Below are positions 42,280-49,773 of a stretch of DNA of 64,000 bases, piece by piece (position 1 is the stretch's first letter; each line of letters begins with the position of its first letter). Where the stretch lies: the NCBI RefSeq assembly GCF_000350085.1, contig NZ_CAUM01000149.1, positions 1-64,000 of the forward strand, written 5' to 3'. The notes beneath the pieces are model-generated. The model was not told where the DNA came from, ran no database searches, and saw only the letters and a program-made list of their open reading frames with translations. The translations under genes were made by a program, and so were the position numbers. The stretch comes from Mesorhizobium metallidurans STM 2683. GTDB taxonomy: Bacteria > Pseudomonadota > Alphaproteobacteria > Rhizobiales > Rhizobiaceae.

Positions 42280-43206
42280 TCATTTGGTGATCGACAGTTC
42301 GCCGGGCGCGCCGGCGAGCGAACGGCTGGGCGAGGAGGTGGCGATCATGATGATCAGGGTGAGGATGTAAGGGGCGGCGTAGAAGAGATAGTAGCCTTGC
42401 GTGACGCCGACCGACTGCAGTGCCGGGCCGAGCGCACCGGCGCCGCCAAACAGAAGGGCCGCGGCAAAGCAGCCGAGCGGGTTCCAGCGAGCGAAGATGA
42501 CCAGCGCCACCGCCATCAGCCCCTGCCCCGACGAGATGCCTTCGGTCCAGCTGCCGGGATAGTAGAGCGACAGATAGGCGCCGCCGATGCCGGCCAGCGC
42601 GCCGCCGATCCCGGTGGCGATGAGACGCACCGTGTCCGGGTTGAGGCCCATGGCCCGCGCCGCGTCGGAACTGTCGCCGACGACGCGCAGGATGAGGCCG
42701 GCGCGGGTGTTGCGGAAGGCCCACCACAGGAACACCGCCAGTGTCGCGCCGATCAGGAACAGCACGTTGACGTCGAGTGCGGCTTGCACCTGCGGAATGT
42801 TCGACCAGGCGCCGAGGGGAATGGCCGGCAGGTCGGGCGCCGAAGGCTGGATGAACGGCTTGCCGAAAAAGAAGGCGAGGCCCGAGCCGAACAGCATCTG
42901 GGCAATGCCGATGGCGATGTCGTTGACCCCACGGAACTTGCAGATCCAGCCATGGAACAGGCCGAAGCAGAGCCCGGCGAAGGCTGCCGCGATGAGGCCG
43001 AGCCAGGGGGAGCCGGTCATCACCGCCACCGCATAGGCGGCCATGGCGCCGAAGACCAGCGTGCCTTCAAGACCGAGATTGATGCGGCCGGAGCGCTCGG
43101 TGATGGCTTCGCCGAGCGAGACGAAGATGAAGGGCGTGGAAACGCGGATGGCGCCGCCGAGGATGGCGAGCGGCACGCCCCAGAGGCCGATCCCGGTGGC
43201 GTCCAT
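42280..43206 (-). CDS. ABC importer permease, BMP/nucleoside type (second subunit)
   Basis: This inner-membrane permease of 308 residues has about eight helices in the BPD_transp_2 fold. FIFVSLGEAITERSGRINLG near the N terminus is the family signature, with GVNDIAIGIAQMLFGSGLA in the middle. It pairs with the upstream permease, whose stop it overlaps by one base. Specificity comes from the BMP-type binding protein. Confidence 0.92.
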   Translation of the reverse strand: MDATGIGLWGVPLAILGGAIRVSTPFIFVSLGEAITERSGRINLGLEGTLVFGAMAAYAVAVMTGSPWLGLIAAAFAGLCFGLFHGWICKFRGVNDIAIGIAQMLFGSGLAFFFGKPFIQPSAPDLPAIPLGAWSNIPQVQAALDVNVLFLIGATLAVFLWWAFRNTRAGLILRVVGDSSDAARAMGLNPDTVRLIATGIGGALAGIGGAYLSLYYPGSWTEGISSGQGLMAVALVIFARWNPLGCFAAALLFGGAGALGPALQSVGVTQGYYLFYAAPYILTLIIMIATSSPSRSLAGAPGELSITK

Positions 43207-44330
43207 CAACTGCTCCTTTGCCAGAGATCGGGATTGAACGCCTTGAAGCGGCCGTAAAAGGTTTCGCTGAACAGGATGACGATGAACAGCATGCCCTGCA
43301 GCACCAGCACGGTGGCGTCGGGCAGGTCCATGCGGCGCTGGATCAGCCCGCCGGAGGCATCGATGCCGCCCAGCAGGAATGCGACCGGAATGATGGCCAG
43401 CGGATTGTGCCGCGCGAGGAAGGCGACGAGGATGCCGGTATAGCCATAGCCGGCGGCGAGCGAGGCGTTGGCGCTGCCCTGCACCGCCGCGACCTCCAGC
43501 ATGCCGGCAAGACCGGTAAAGGCGCCGGCGAGCCCGGTGAAGCCGACGATCAGCGAACCGACGGCAAGCCCCTGCACCTGGGCGGCCCTGACATTGCCGC
43601 CCGCGATACGGGCGGCAAAGCCCCAGCGGGTCTTTTCGATCAGCACCCAGGACAGCACGCAGGCCAGCACGCCGACGGCCAGGCCCCAATGCACCTCCAT
43701 GCCCGGTATGTTGCCGATGCGGTAGACATCGGCCAGCGGGTGGGTCGATGGCTTGTTGAGCGAGGCAGGGTCGCGCAGCGGCCCTTCGACCAGTTGGTTC
43801 ATCAGGGCAATCGCGATATAGGCCATCAGCAGGCTGGAGATGGTCTCGTTGACGGCGCGGTAGTGGCGCAGCGCGCCGACGGCACCTATCCAGATGCCAC
43901 CGGCGATCATGCCCGCCACGCCCATGGCGAGAATGACGATGAAGGATGGCGCACCGCTCAGCACCACCCCGATGGCAGCGGCCGCGACGCCACCGAGTAC
44001 GATGGCGCCCTCTCCGCCGATAACGACGAGGCCGAGCCGGGCCGGCAGCGCCACGCAGAGCGCCGCCAGCAGCAGGGGAGAGGAGCGCGACAGCGAGTTC
44101 TGGATCGAGAACCATGAACCGAAGCCGCCGCGCCACATCGTTTCATAGAGCTGGACCGGCGACTTGCCGACAGCCAGGATGAACAGGCTGAACAGGGCCA
44201 TGCCGACGACCAGCGCCGCGAGCGGAATGACGAAGGCCTCGGCGCGCCGGGCGATCCATTCCAGCGCCGCCGGATAACCCCTGGCGCCGAATGTCGCCGG
44301 TACGCCGGCCCCTGCCACCGTGTCTGTCAT
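43206..44330 (-). CDS. ABC importer permease, BMP/nucleoside type (first subunit)
   Basis: This inner-membrane permease of 374 residues has eight to ten helices; blocks such as ALCVALPARLGLVVIGGEGA and AVNETISSLLMAYIAIAL mark the nucleoside-importer permease family. The ATG at 44330 lies 20 bases after the binding-protein gene. With the second permease and the double ATPase it completes the transporter. Confidence 0.92.
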   Translation of the reverse strand: MTDTVAGAGVPATFGARGYPAALEWIARRAEAFVIPLAALVVGMALFSLFILAVGKSPVQLYETMWRGGFGSWFSIQNSLSRSSPLLLAALCVALPARLGLVVIGGEGAIVLGGVAAAAIGVVLSGAPSFIVILAMGVAGMIAGGIWIGAVGALRHYRAVNETISSLLMAYIAIALMNQLVEGPLRDPASLNKPSTHPLADVYRIGNIPGMEVHWGLAVGVLACVLSWVLIEKTRWGFAARIAGGNVRAAQVQGLAVGSLIVGFTGLAGAFTGLAGMLEVAAVQGSANASLAAGYGYTGILVAFLARHNPLAIIPVAFLLGGIDASGGLIQRRMDLPDATVLVLQGMLFIVILFSETFYGRFKAFNPDLWQRSS

Positions 44331-44350
44331 CCTGCCACCTCCGTCCGGGT

Positions 44351-45478
44351 TCAGGCGGTCGAACCGACGACGCCCTCGACCAGATAGTCCATGCTTTCGA
44401 GCTCGATGGCGGTCTCGGCGAAGGCCTGGCCTTCGGTCGCGACGACGGCACCCATGTTGCTCTTCAGCGGGCCCTTGATGACGGAGAAGCCGCCCTTCGT
44501 CATTTCGGCCAGCGTGGCGTCGAACTGCTTGCGGGCCGCCTCGCTGACGGCGGGGCCGAGCGGGCTCATCTTGACGAAGCCGTCGGCCAGTCCGCCGCGG
44601 GTGAAATTGGGCAGCGGCTTGCCGGCGACGAGGTCGTCTACGAACATTTTGTAGACCTTGGCCCAGTTCCACTCGGCGCCGGTCAGGTATTTCTCGGGCG
44701 CCAGCGGGCTCTGGTTGGCGTGGTAGCCGCAGACGAAGGCGCCGCGGCCGGCCGCCGTCTCGACCACGACCTTGGGACTGTCGACATGGCAGGTGACGAC
44801 ATCGATGCCCTGGTCGACCAGTGCGTTGGTGGCTTCCGCCTCCTTGACCGCCAGCGACCATTCGCCGGTGAAGATCACCTGGCATGTGATCGTCGGGTCG
44901 ACCGAACGCGCGCCAAGCAGGAAGGAGTTGATGTTGAGCAGGACCTGCGGGATCGGCTTGGCGGCGACGAAGCCGAGCTTCTTGGTCTTGCTGGTATGGC
45001 CGGCGACGACGCCGTTGAGATACTGCCCCATGCCGATATAGCCGAAATAGGAACCGGCATTCATCGGATGCTTGTCCTTGTTCCACATGCCGCCGCAATG
45101 GCGGAACTGCACGTCGGGGAATTTCGCGCACATGGCCAGCATGTGCGGATCGAAATAGCCGAATGAGGTCGGGAAAATCAGCGAGGCGCCGTCGAGATTG
45201 ATCATCGATTCCATCGTCTTCTGGACGTCAACCGTCTCGGGGACGTTTTCTTCCTCGACGATGGAGATGCCCTCGATGCCCTTCAGCGCCGCGGCGCCTT
45301 CGGCATGCGCCTGGTTGTAGCCATAGTCGTCCTTCGGTCCGACATAGATGAAGCCGACGGTGGCGGCGGCAGCGAATGCCCTGCTTATGGGAAAGGATGC
45401 CGAGGCCAGCCCAAGTGCTGCTCCGGCGGCGGAGGTCTTGAGCAACTGGCGGCGGCTAAGCATGAATCTGTCGGTCAT
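44351..45478 (-). CDS. BMP-family periplasmic substrate-binding protein
   Basis: The protein of 375 residues has a twin-arginine-like signal (SRRQLLKTSAAGAALGLASA) and a Bmp/PnrA-type binding domain (GFIYVGPKDDYGYNQAHAEG, FPTSFGYFDPHMLAMCAKFP). Relatives bind nucleosides, purines or related nitrogen compounds. As first gene of the operon it sets specificity, and the neighbouring hydrolases suggest a ureide, pyrimidine- or triazine-derived ligand. The ligand itself is not determinable from sequence. Confidence 0.92.
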   Translation of the reverse strand: MTDRFMLSRRQLLKTSAAGAALGLASASFPISRAFAAAATVGFIYVGPKDDYGYNQAHAEGAAALKGIEGISIVEEENVPETVDVQKTMESMINLDGASLIFPTSFGYFDPHMLAMCAKFPDVQFRHCGGMWNKDKHPMNAGSYFGYIGMGQYLNGVVAGHTSKTKKLGFVAAKPIPQVLLNINSFLLGARSVDPTITCQVIFTGEWSLAVKEAEATNALVDQGIDVVTCHVDSPKVVVETAAGRGAFVCGYHANQSPLAPEKYLTGAEWNWAKVYKMFVDDLVAGKPLPNFTRGGLADGFVKMSPLGPAVSEAARKQFDATLAEMTKGGFSVIKGPLKSNMGAVVATEGQAFAETAIELESMDYLVEGVVGSTA

Positions 45479-45532
45479 CTCTTATGCTCCCCTGTGGACC
45501 CTTTTCCAGGTCGGTTAACGCCTTCTCAACAA

Positions 45533-45544
45533 AGTGCATGCAAT
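45533..45544. promoter_or_regulatory. Likely GntR operator, site 1
   Basis: AGTGCATGCAAT lies between the BMP operon and the divergent GntR gene and is the exact reverse complement of site 2, 91 bases away. The core TGCATGCA is itself palindromic, as expected for a dimeric GntR protein. Confidence 0.65.
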
Positions 45545-45623
45545 CGCCGTGCCAATTCAGAAGGCTAAATTTATTGAATAGAATTAACAGCTGCTTAAAA
45601 AGAGCCTGCTCATGCCGGAGGCA

Positions 45624-45635
45624 ATTGCATGCACT
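45624..45635. promoter_or_regulatory. Likely GntR operator, site 2
   Basis: ATTGCATGCACT is the exact reverse complement of site 1. The two sites bracket an AT-rich stretch that probably holds the divergent promoters of the importer operon and the regulator. Confidence 0.65.
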
Positions 45636-45751
45636 TTTTGCCTTGAAAATAGCCGGTTTGACAGACAGATTAAAATAGAGGCATAGAGAGGTATATTGAG
45701 TCGATGGGCCGATGCGCCAACTGACTCCACAGAAGACCGGACGGAGGAGAT

Positions 45752-46456
45752 TTGTCAGGGAAGCGCAGCTTGGTCAGGTCGGGCACGACCGTCGATCAGA
45801 TGGTGAGGGCGATCGGTGACCGTATCGTCACCGGCTTCCTGCGCCCCGGCGAAAAGCTCGACGAAGCCTCGCTCGCCGCCCGCTTCGACGTATCCCGCAC
45901 GCCGGTGCGCGAGGCGCTCGGCCAGCTCAGCGCCATGGGCCTGGTCGAAAGGCGGCCTAACCGCGGTGCCATCGTCGCCGTGGTGACGCAGGAGCATCTC
46001 GCCTCGATGTTCGAGAGCATGGCCGAACTGGAAGCGATCTGCGCGCGCTTCTCGGCCGAACGGATGACCGCCGGTGAGCGGCGTGCGCTCGAGATCGAGC
46101 ACCAGGCCTCGGCCCGCCTGGTGCAACTGGGTGCGGAGGAGGACTATGAATATTTCAACACCGACTTCCACACCCGGCTCTATCGCGGCGCGCACAGCAA
46201 GCACATCTATGAACTGACCGTGATGACGCGCAGCCGGCTGGCGCCTTTCCGCCGCGCCCAGTTCATGTTGTCCGGCCGTCTGGCGAAGTCCTGGCAGGAG
46301 CACGACGTGATCGTTACGGCAATCATGCGCGGTGACGGCGCCGCCGCGGGAAACGCCGCCAAGAATCACGTTTCCATCGTCAGCGAGGCGAGCGCCGTCT
46401 TTGCCGCCGGCGACCAGCCGAAAGTCGCAAGCACGGTGCCGGTCACCGCCGGGTGA
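45752..46456 (+). CDS. GntR-family regulator (FadR subgroup)
   Basis: This regulator has 234 residues: a winged helix (DEASLAARFDVSRTPVREAL) and an all-helical FCD ligand domain (residues about 85-210) with the metal-binding Asp/His pattern around TDFHTRLYRGAHS. The start is a TTG preceded by GGAGGAGA. It is divergent from the BMP-biuH operon, with paired TGCATGCA sites between, and probably represses that operon until an intermediate binds. Confidence 0.9.
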   Translation: MSGKRSLVRSGTTVDQMVRAIGDRIVTGFLRPGEKLDEASLAARFDVSRTPVREALGQLSAMGLVERRPNRGAIVAVVTQEHLASMFESMAELEAICARFSAERMTAGERRALEIEHQASARLVQLGAEEDYEYFNTDFHTRLYRGAHSKHIYELTVMTRSRLAPFRRAQFMLSGRLAKSWQEHDVIVTAIMRGDGAAAGNAAKNHVSIVSEASAVFAAGDQPKVASTVPVTAG

Positions 46457-46723
46457 GAAGGAATTCAACTGATTCCTGCGGAGCGCCTGGCCCCAGTGAG
46501 AGAGAGCGCCAAGAGCGCCCGAACGGCAGGATTTGGCGCATAACGGACGAATTGACGATCGGCCTGTGAGCAATTTAATCGGACGAGCTGAACGAGTTGG
46601 ATGGCGTGGCCGATTGCATCATCGGACCAAGGCAGGCACGGCACGCGCATCTCAGTTCCTGAAATTGGAAAGGACGGCGCAAGCGCCGCCCCATATCCTT
46701 GGGAGGATAATTCAAACAGGCGA

Positions 46724-47329
46724 TCAGGCCGCCTTGGCTTCCTCGGCGATCACATCAGCCTTGCGCGCTGCCTTCAGCACCTTGGCCCACCAGGCGACGT
46801 CGTTGACCAGCGCGGTTGCCGCCTGGTTCAGGTGCTCGATCTCTTCAAGCTTCTTCTCGCCTTGGCGGACGGCAAGGAAATCGCCCCAGGCGATATGAAC
46901 CGCCGACTTGACCGGCGCCATCTGCAACTCGACGGCATAAAGGCGGAGCTGCTCGACGGCACGCGATCCACCGACGCTGCCATAGCCGACGAAGCCGGCC
47001 GGCTTCTTGTTCCATTCATTGGCGGCGTAGTCGATGGCGTTCTTCAGCACGGCCGTCGGGCCGTGGTTGTATTCGGCGGCGGTGAAGATGAAGCCGTCGA
47101 ACCCGGCGACCTTCTTCTGCCAGCGTTGCGCCACTTCGTTCTGCGACGGCGCCCAGGCGGAGGATGCGACCTCGTCGAAGAACGGCAGCGGGAAGTCGCG
47201 CAAATCGACGACTTCGACATCGATATCGGCATGCGACTTGGCGATCTTGGCGATCCACTCGGTCGGGACGTCGGCGAAGCGCGCGGCGCGCGTCGAACCG
47301 ATGATGATGGCGATTTTGGGTTTGGACAT
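46724..47329 (-). CDS. NADPH-dependent FMN reductase
   Basis: This flavodoxin-like reductase of 201 residues uses NAD(P)H to reduce FMN or quinones and azo-type compounds. IIIGSTRAARFADVP is the FMN-phosphate loop and FTAAEYNHGPTAVLKNAID the isoalloxazine site. AAGGAG lies ten bases before the ATG. The gene is divergent from an HxlR regulator, a pairing seen in oxidative and electrophile stress circuits. The 267 bases between its 3' end and the GntR gene hold nothing recognisable. Confidence 0.92.
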   Translation of the reverse strand: MSKPKIAIIIGSTRAARFADVPTEWIAKIAKSHADIDVEVVDLRDFPLPFFDEVASSAWAPSQNEVAQRWQKKVAGFDGFIFTAAEYNHGPTAVLKNAIDYAANEWNKKPAGFVGYGSVGGSRAVEQLRLYAVELQMAPVKSAVHIAWGDFLAVRQGEKKLEEIEHLNQAATALVNDVAWWAKVLKAARKADVIAEEAKAA

Positions 47330-47356
47330 TGAGGGGCTCTCCTTGCGGGAAATTGT

Positions 47357-47373
47357 GGTATCGTTTGGATACC
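47357..47373. promoter_or_regulatory. Candidate HxlR operator
   Basis: GGTATC-GTTTG-GATACC is a perfect six-base inverted repeat between the divergent reductase and HxlR genes; a third half-site GATACC starts 18 bases on, at 47386. HxlR-family repressors bind such dyads between divergent genes. Confidence 0.65.
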
Positions 47374-47420
47374 GGCGCTATATGAGATACCGCAAACTCG
47401 AAGTGCAAGGAGGCACGTTT

Positions 47421-47789
47421 TTGTTACTGAGGCACCCGCATATCACCGAGGACTGCCGCGCCATCTCGGAAATCCTGCAGCGCGTCGGCGACAAATGGAC
47501 CGTGCTCGTCGTCAGCAAGCTCGGCGATGGACCACTGCGTTTCAACGAATTGCGCGCGGCCGTCGGCGGCATTTCGCAAAAGATGCTGACCACCACCTTG
47601 CGCGGTTTGGAGCGTGACGGCTTCGTCACGCGCACAGTGTTTCCGACCATCCCGCCACGCGTCGACTACGAGCTGACCGATCTCGGCCGCGAGTTGCTGG
47701 TGCCGGTCGCAGCGCTCGGCGAATGGGCGCGCAAGAACACCGCGCGGGTCAAAGCGGCGCGTGAAAAGTTCGATGGGATTCACGCCTGA
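47421..47789 (+). CDS. HxlR-family transcriptional regulator
   Basis: This winged-helix regulator of 122 residues has the HxlR core: DCRAISEILQRVGDKWTVLV, GPLRFNELRAAVGGISQKML and YELTDLGRELL. The conserved cysteine (ITEDC) near the N terminus is the redox or electrophile sensor in relatives. I prefer the TTG at 47421, with AAGGAGG seven bases upstream, over the in-frame ATG at 47382, which lies inside the likely promoter and operator. It probably controls the divergent FMN reductase. Confidence 0.85.
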   Translation: MLLRHPHITEDCRAISEILQRVGDKWTVLVVSKLGDGPLRFNELRAAVGGISQKMLTTTLRGLERDGFVTRTVFPTIPPRVDYELTDLGRELLVPVAALGEWARKNTARVKAAREKFDGIHA

Positions 47790-47811
47790 AACCCTTGCGC
47801 TGCAAGGGTTT
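47789..47811. terminator. Bidirectional terminator between convergent genes
   Basis: AAACCCTTGC-GCT-GCAAGGGTTT is a perfect ten-pair hairpin with A-rich and T-rich flanks, starting at the HxlR stop codon. It would end both the HxlR transcript and that of the convergent small gene. Confidence 0.75.
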
Positions 47812-47838
47812 TCGCGTGGCGGGCAGCACAGGCGAATT

Positions 47839-48153
47839 CTACGGCTGCATCTGCATTCCGGCCCACAGACGGCCTTCGGTCCGCTTCGATTTCGGGGCCT
47901 GATTGACCACCTTGCCGTCGATGGTACAGGTCGCCCCTTGACCGCAATTGCGCGCAGCCATCGCACCGTTGTAGCACGTCGTCGCCACGCAGTTTTCGCA
48001 CCTGTTCGCTTGCCGCTTGAAGGTGTGGGTTTCGGAGGCGCAACTGGCTTCGGCCTGGTTTTGTTTAACCTCGGTATAGGCGGTTGCGGCCAACAGGCAG
48101 AACAAGGCTGCAAGCGCGCCCGCCAATGCGCCGTTCAGCAATCGTTGACGCAT
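47839..48153 (-). CDS. Small exported cysteine-rich protein
   Basis: The protein has 104 residues: a hydrophobic N-terminal segment (LLNGALAGALAALFCLLAATA) as signal or anchor, then a region with six cysteines including NRCENCVATTCYNG and CGQGATC, probably disulfide-bonded. GGGGGAAG precedes the ATG at 48153, which I prefer to the upstream start at 48186. No recognised family. Confidence 0.68.
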   Translation of the reverse strand: MRQRLLNGALAGALAALFCLLAATAYTEVKQNQAEASCASETHTFKRQANRCENCVATTCYNGAMAARNCGQGATCTIDGKVVNQAPKSKRTEGRLWAGMQMQP

Positions 48154-48282
48154 TGTCTTCCCCCATGCCCTGCCGGACATGGTCACGGAAATGTGCGAAC
48201 GGGACTGTGAAAGGCTTCACGCAGAAACGGTCGCCCAGATCGCGCGCCGTGCCAGCGATATCGAAACTTGGAATCTGGCTTG

Positions 48283-48678
48283 TCAGACTTCCGCCGGCAC
48301 CGCCTTCGGCTTGCCTTCGCCGTCCAGCGCAACCATGACGAAATCGGCTTGGGTGACCTTCTCCATCAGGTCGGAGAGATAGCGTTGCGCCCAGGCCTCG
48401 ACCTTGAGCGTCATCGACGTGCGGCCGACACGTTCGACATGGGTGTAGATGCACAGCGTGTCGCCGATCTTCATCGGCTTGGCGAACGACATCTCCTTCA
48501 CCGCCGCCGTCACCACGCGGCCCTTGGCGCGCTCGGCGGCGCGGATGCCGCAGGCAAGATCCATCTGCGCCATCACCCAGCCGCCAAAAATGTCGCCCGC
48601 CGCATTGGCGTCCGAAGGCATCGCCAGGGTTCTCAGCGTAAGGTCGCCGAGCGGCCGCCCGTTCGCGTATTGCACCAT
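48283..48678 (-). CDS. Acyl-CoA thioesterase, hotdog fold (YciA type)
   Basis: This hotdog thioesterase of 131 residues hydrolyses acyl-CoAs. TLRTLAMPSDANAAGDIFGGWVMAQMDLA contains the conserved Asn-Asp-Gly region that gives the catalytic Asp, and the rest follows YciA/BACH proteins. The full N-terminal part of the family is present. It stands alone. Confidence 0.9.
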   Translation of the reverse strand: MVQYANGRPLGDLTLRTLAMPSDANAAGDIFGGWVMAQMDLACGIRAAERAKGRVVTAAVKEMSFAKPMKIGDTLCIYTHVERVGRTSMTLKVEAWAQRYLSDLMEKVTQADFVMVALDGEGKPKAVPAEV

Positions 48679-48792
48679 GCGGAAGTCCCCGAGATCGATC
48701 TTCTCCCGATCCCGTATCGTCGTAGCACCGATGCGTCAACGCAGACCAGCAAGTGCTAGACTGCGCAGGGTGAGTTGAGGAAGGTGCCTGAC

Positions 48793-49236
48793 ATGAAATT
48801 TACCTCTCGCCCTCTGACATCGGATCTTTGGCCCGCACTCGAGAACCTGTTCAATGAGAGCGCCGTGTGCAGTCGCTGCCGTCGGCTGGTGCCAGGTGAC
48901 ACCACGGGATGCCGTGCCGTGGCTCGATCGACTGTGGCAACTCAAGCGCGTGGATGATGCGCCGGTCTGGTCGTTGTCCTGCCTCTACGTGCGAAAAGGA
49001 TATCGCCGGCAGGGCGTCACGTCCCATCTGATCGCAGCGGGGCTGGAGACTGCAAGGCGCGCAAACGCCCCTGCGCTTGAGGCCTATCCTTTTGATGCCG
49101 ATGTATCGCCGAGCGCTTCCGGTAGTGGATACGCCTCCACCTTCGCTCGCGCCGGTTCAGGGTCGTTGCTCGCAGGATGCCAGCCCGCCCGATCATGCGT
49201 TATGATTTCAAGCAAAATGCTGGCGATGACGTATGA
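48793..49236 (+). pseudogene. Decayed GNAT acetyltransferase gene
   Basis: From the ATG at 48793 one frame gives MKFTSRPLTSDLWPALENLF. Near 48865 homology jumps to a second frame reading VGWCQVTPRDAVPWLDRLW, then LYVRKGYRRQGVTSHLI, the acetyl-CoA loop of a GNAT enzyme; about 40 residues normally lying between the two are missing. Near 49150 a lost T shifts the frame again, and the C terminus (RRMPARPIMRYDFK) follows. An internal deletion plus a further frameshift mark it as non-functional. Confidence 0.78.
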
Positions 49237-49272
49237 CGCTCGGACCGCTTGTCAACCAGAGAGTTACCAGAG

Positions 49273-49378
49273 TTACGGTGACAGTGCACCAATTGCTCAC
49301 AACCTGCTGCGCACGAGTTCGCGCTCGCCAATTGGTGCACTGTCACCGTAAGGCCCAATTAGTGCACTGTCACCGTAA
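49273..49378. repeat. Cluster of three REP-like repeats
   Basis: A 23-base unit beginning TTACGGTGACAGTGCAC occurs at 49273-49295, inverted at 49329-49351 and again (one base changed) at 49356-49378. The first two form a perfect inverted pair, the last two a direct pair five bases apart. No transposase gene lies within the window. The layout resembles REP/BIME elements mobilised by stand-alone REP transposases. Confidence 0.75.
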
Positions 49379-49458
49379 TGGAACCGTCTCGGGTCATGGT
49401 CTGGCCTTTGTGTCAGCGGGATTTCAGAAGGCTGACGGGGACGCGCAAACTCGGGCAT

Positions 49459-49481
49459 AAAAAAAGGCCCCGTCAGGAGCC
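49459..49481 (-). terminator. Intrinsic terminator of the candidate sRNA
   Basis: On the minus strand GGCTCC-TGAC-GGGGCC forms six pairs (one G-U) followed by TTTTTTT. Confidence 0.72.
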
Positions 49482-49572
49482 TGCTTACCGCGCATGGGTG
49501 CTTTCGCCGGGTGGCTACGCCACCCTGCCCATGCGCCTTCCTACTACGACCAAGACCAGTCCAGTGTTCATG
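49459..49572 (-). ncRNA. Candidate structured small RNA of unknown family
   Basis: A minus-strand transcript of about 114 nt is predicted by a good sigma-70 promoter and a strong terminator with no open frame between. Its core is a three-way junction: a nine-pair outer stem (GCGCATGGG/CCCATGCGC), an inner seven-pair hairpin (GGGTGGC-GTA-GCCACCC) and a mini-hairpin GC-GAAA-GC with a GNRA tetraloop. I do not recognise the family. The region 49237-49773 has no protein gene. Confidence 0.6.
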
Positions 49573-49578
49573 ACGGCA

Positions 49579-49607
49579 TAGCTAAACGGGTATTGACGTG
49601 TGGTCAA
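49579..49607 (-). promoter_or_regulatory. Predicted promoter of the candidate sRNA
   Basis: On the minus strand TTGACC and TAGCTA are separated by exactly 17 bases. The -35 box lies within the near-palindrome TTGACCACACGTCAA, which may also be an operator. Confidence 0.6.
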
Positions 49608-49773
49608 TACTGCGGTTCGAAGCCAATTCGAGAGTCCGCAATGGGTCGGAAGCGAAATTCAAACCGAGCATCGCCGGTCGCTTTTTTCACAAGCCATGCC
49701 GGAAGGCCCGGCGACGTGGCGCTGCGCCCAAGTCTAGGGTAGAACCAGAATTCCGGAGCCGGCCGCATCCATC

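Noticed and set aside
42280..44136. 618-residue single protein covering the two permeases
   Set aside because: Only the part from 43206 downward reads as a permease in this frame; the upper part is a shadow of the other permease gene.
46457..46723. tRNA or small gene after the GntR regulator
   Set aside because: I found no cloverleaf signature or supportable frame; it appears empty.
49273..49378. CRISPR array
   Set aside because: Only three units, one inverted, with unequal short spacing and no cas genes; fits REP-like elements.
49378..49581. Plus-strand frame across the candidate sRNA
   Set aside because: It is the complement of an RNA-like hairpin with terminator and promoter on the other strand; no protein features.
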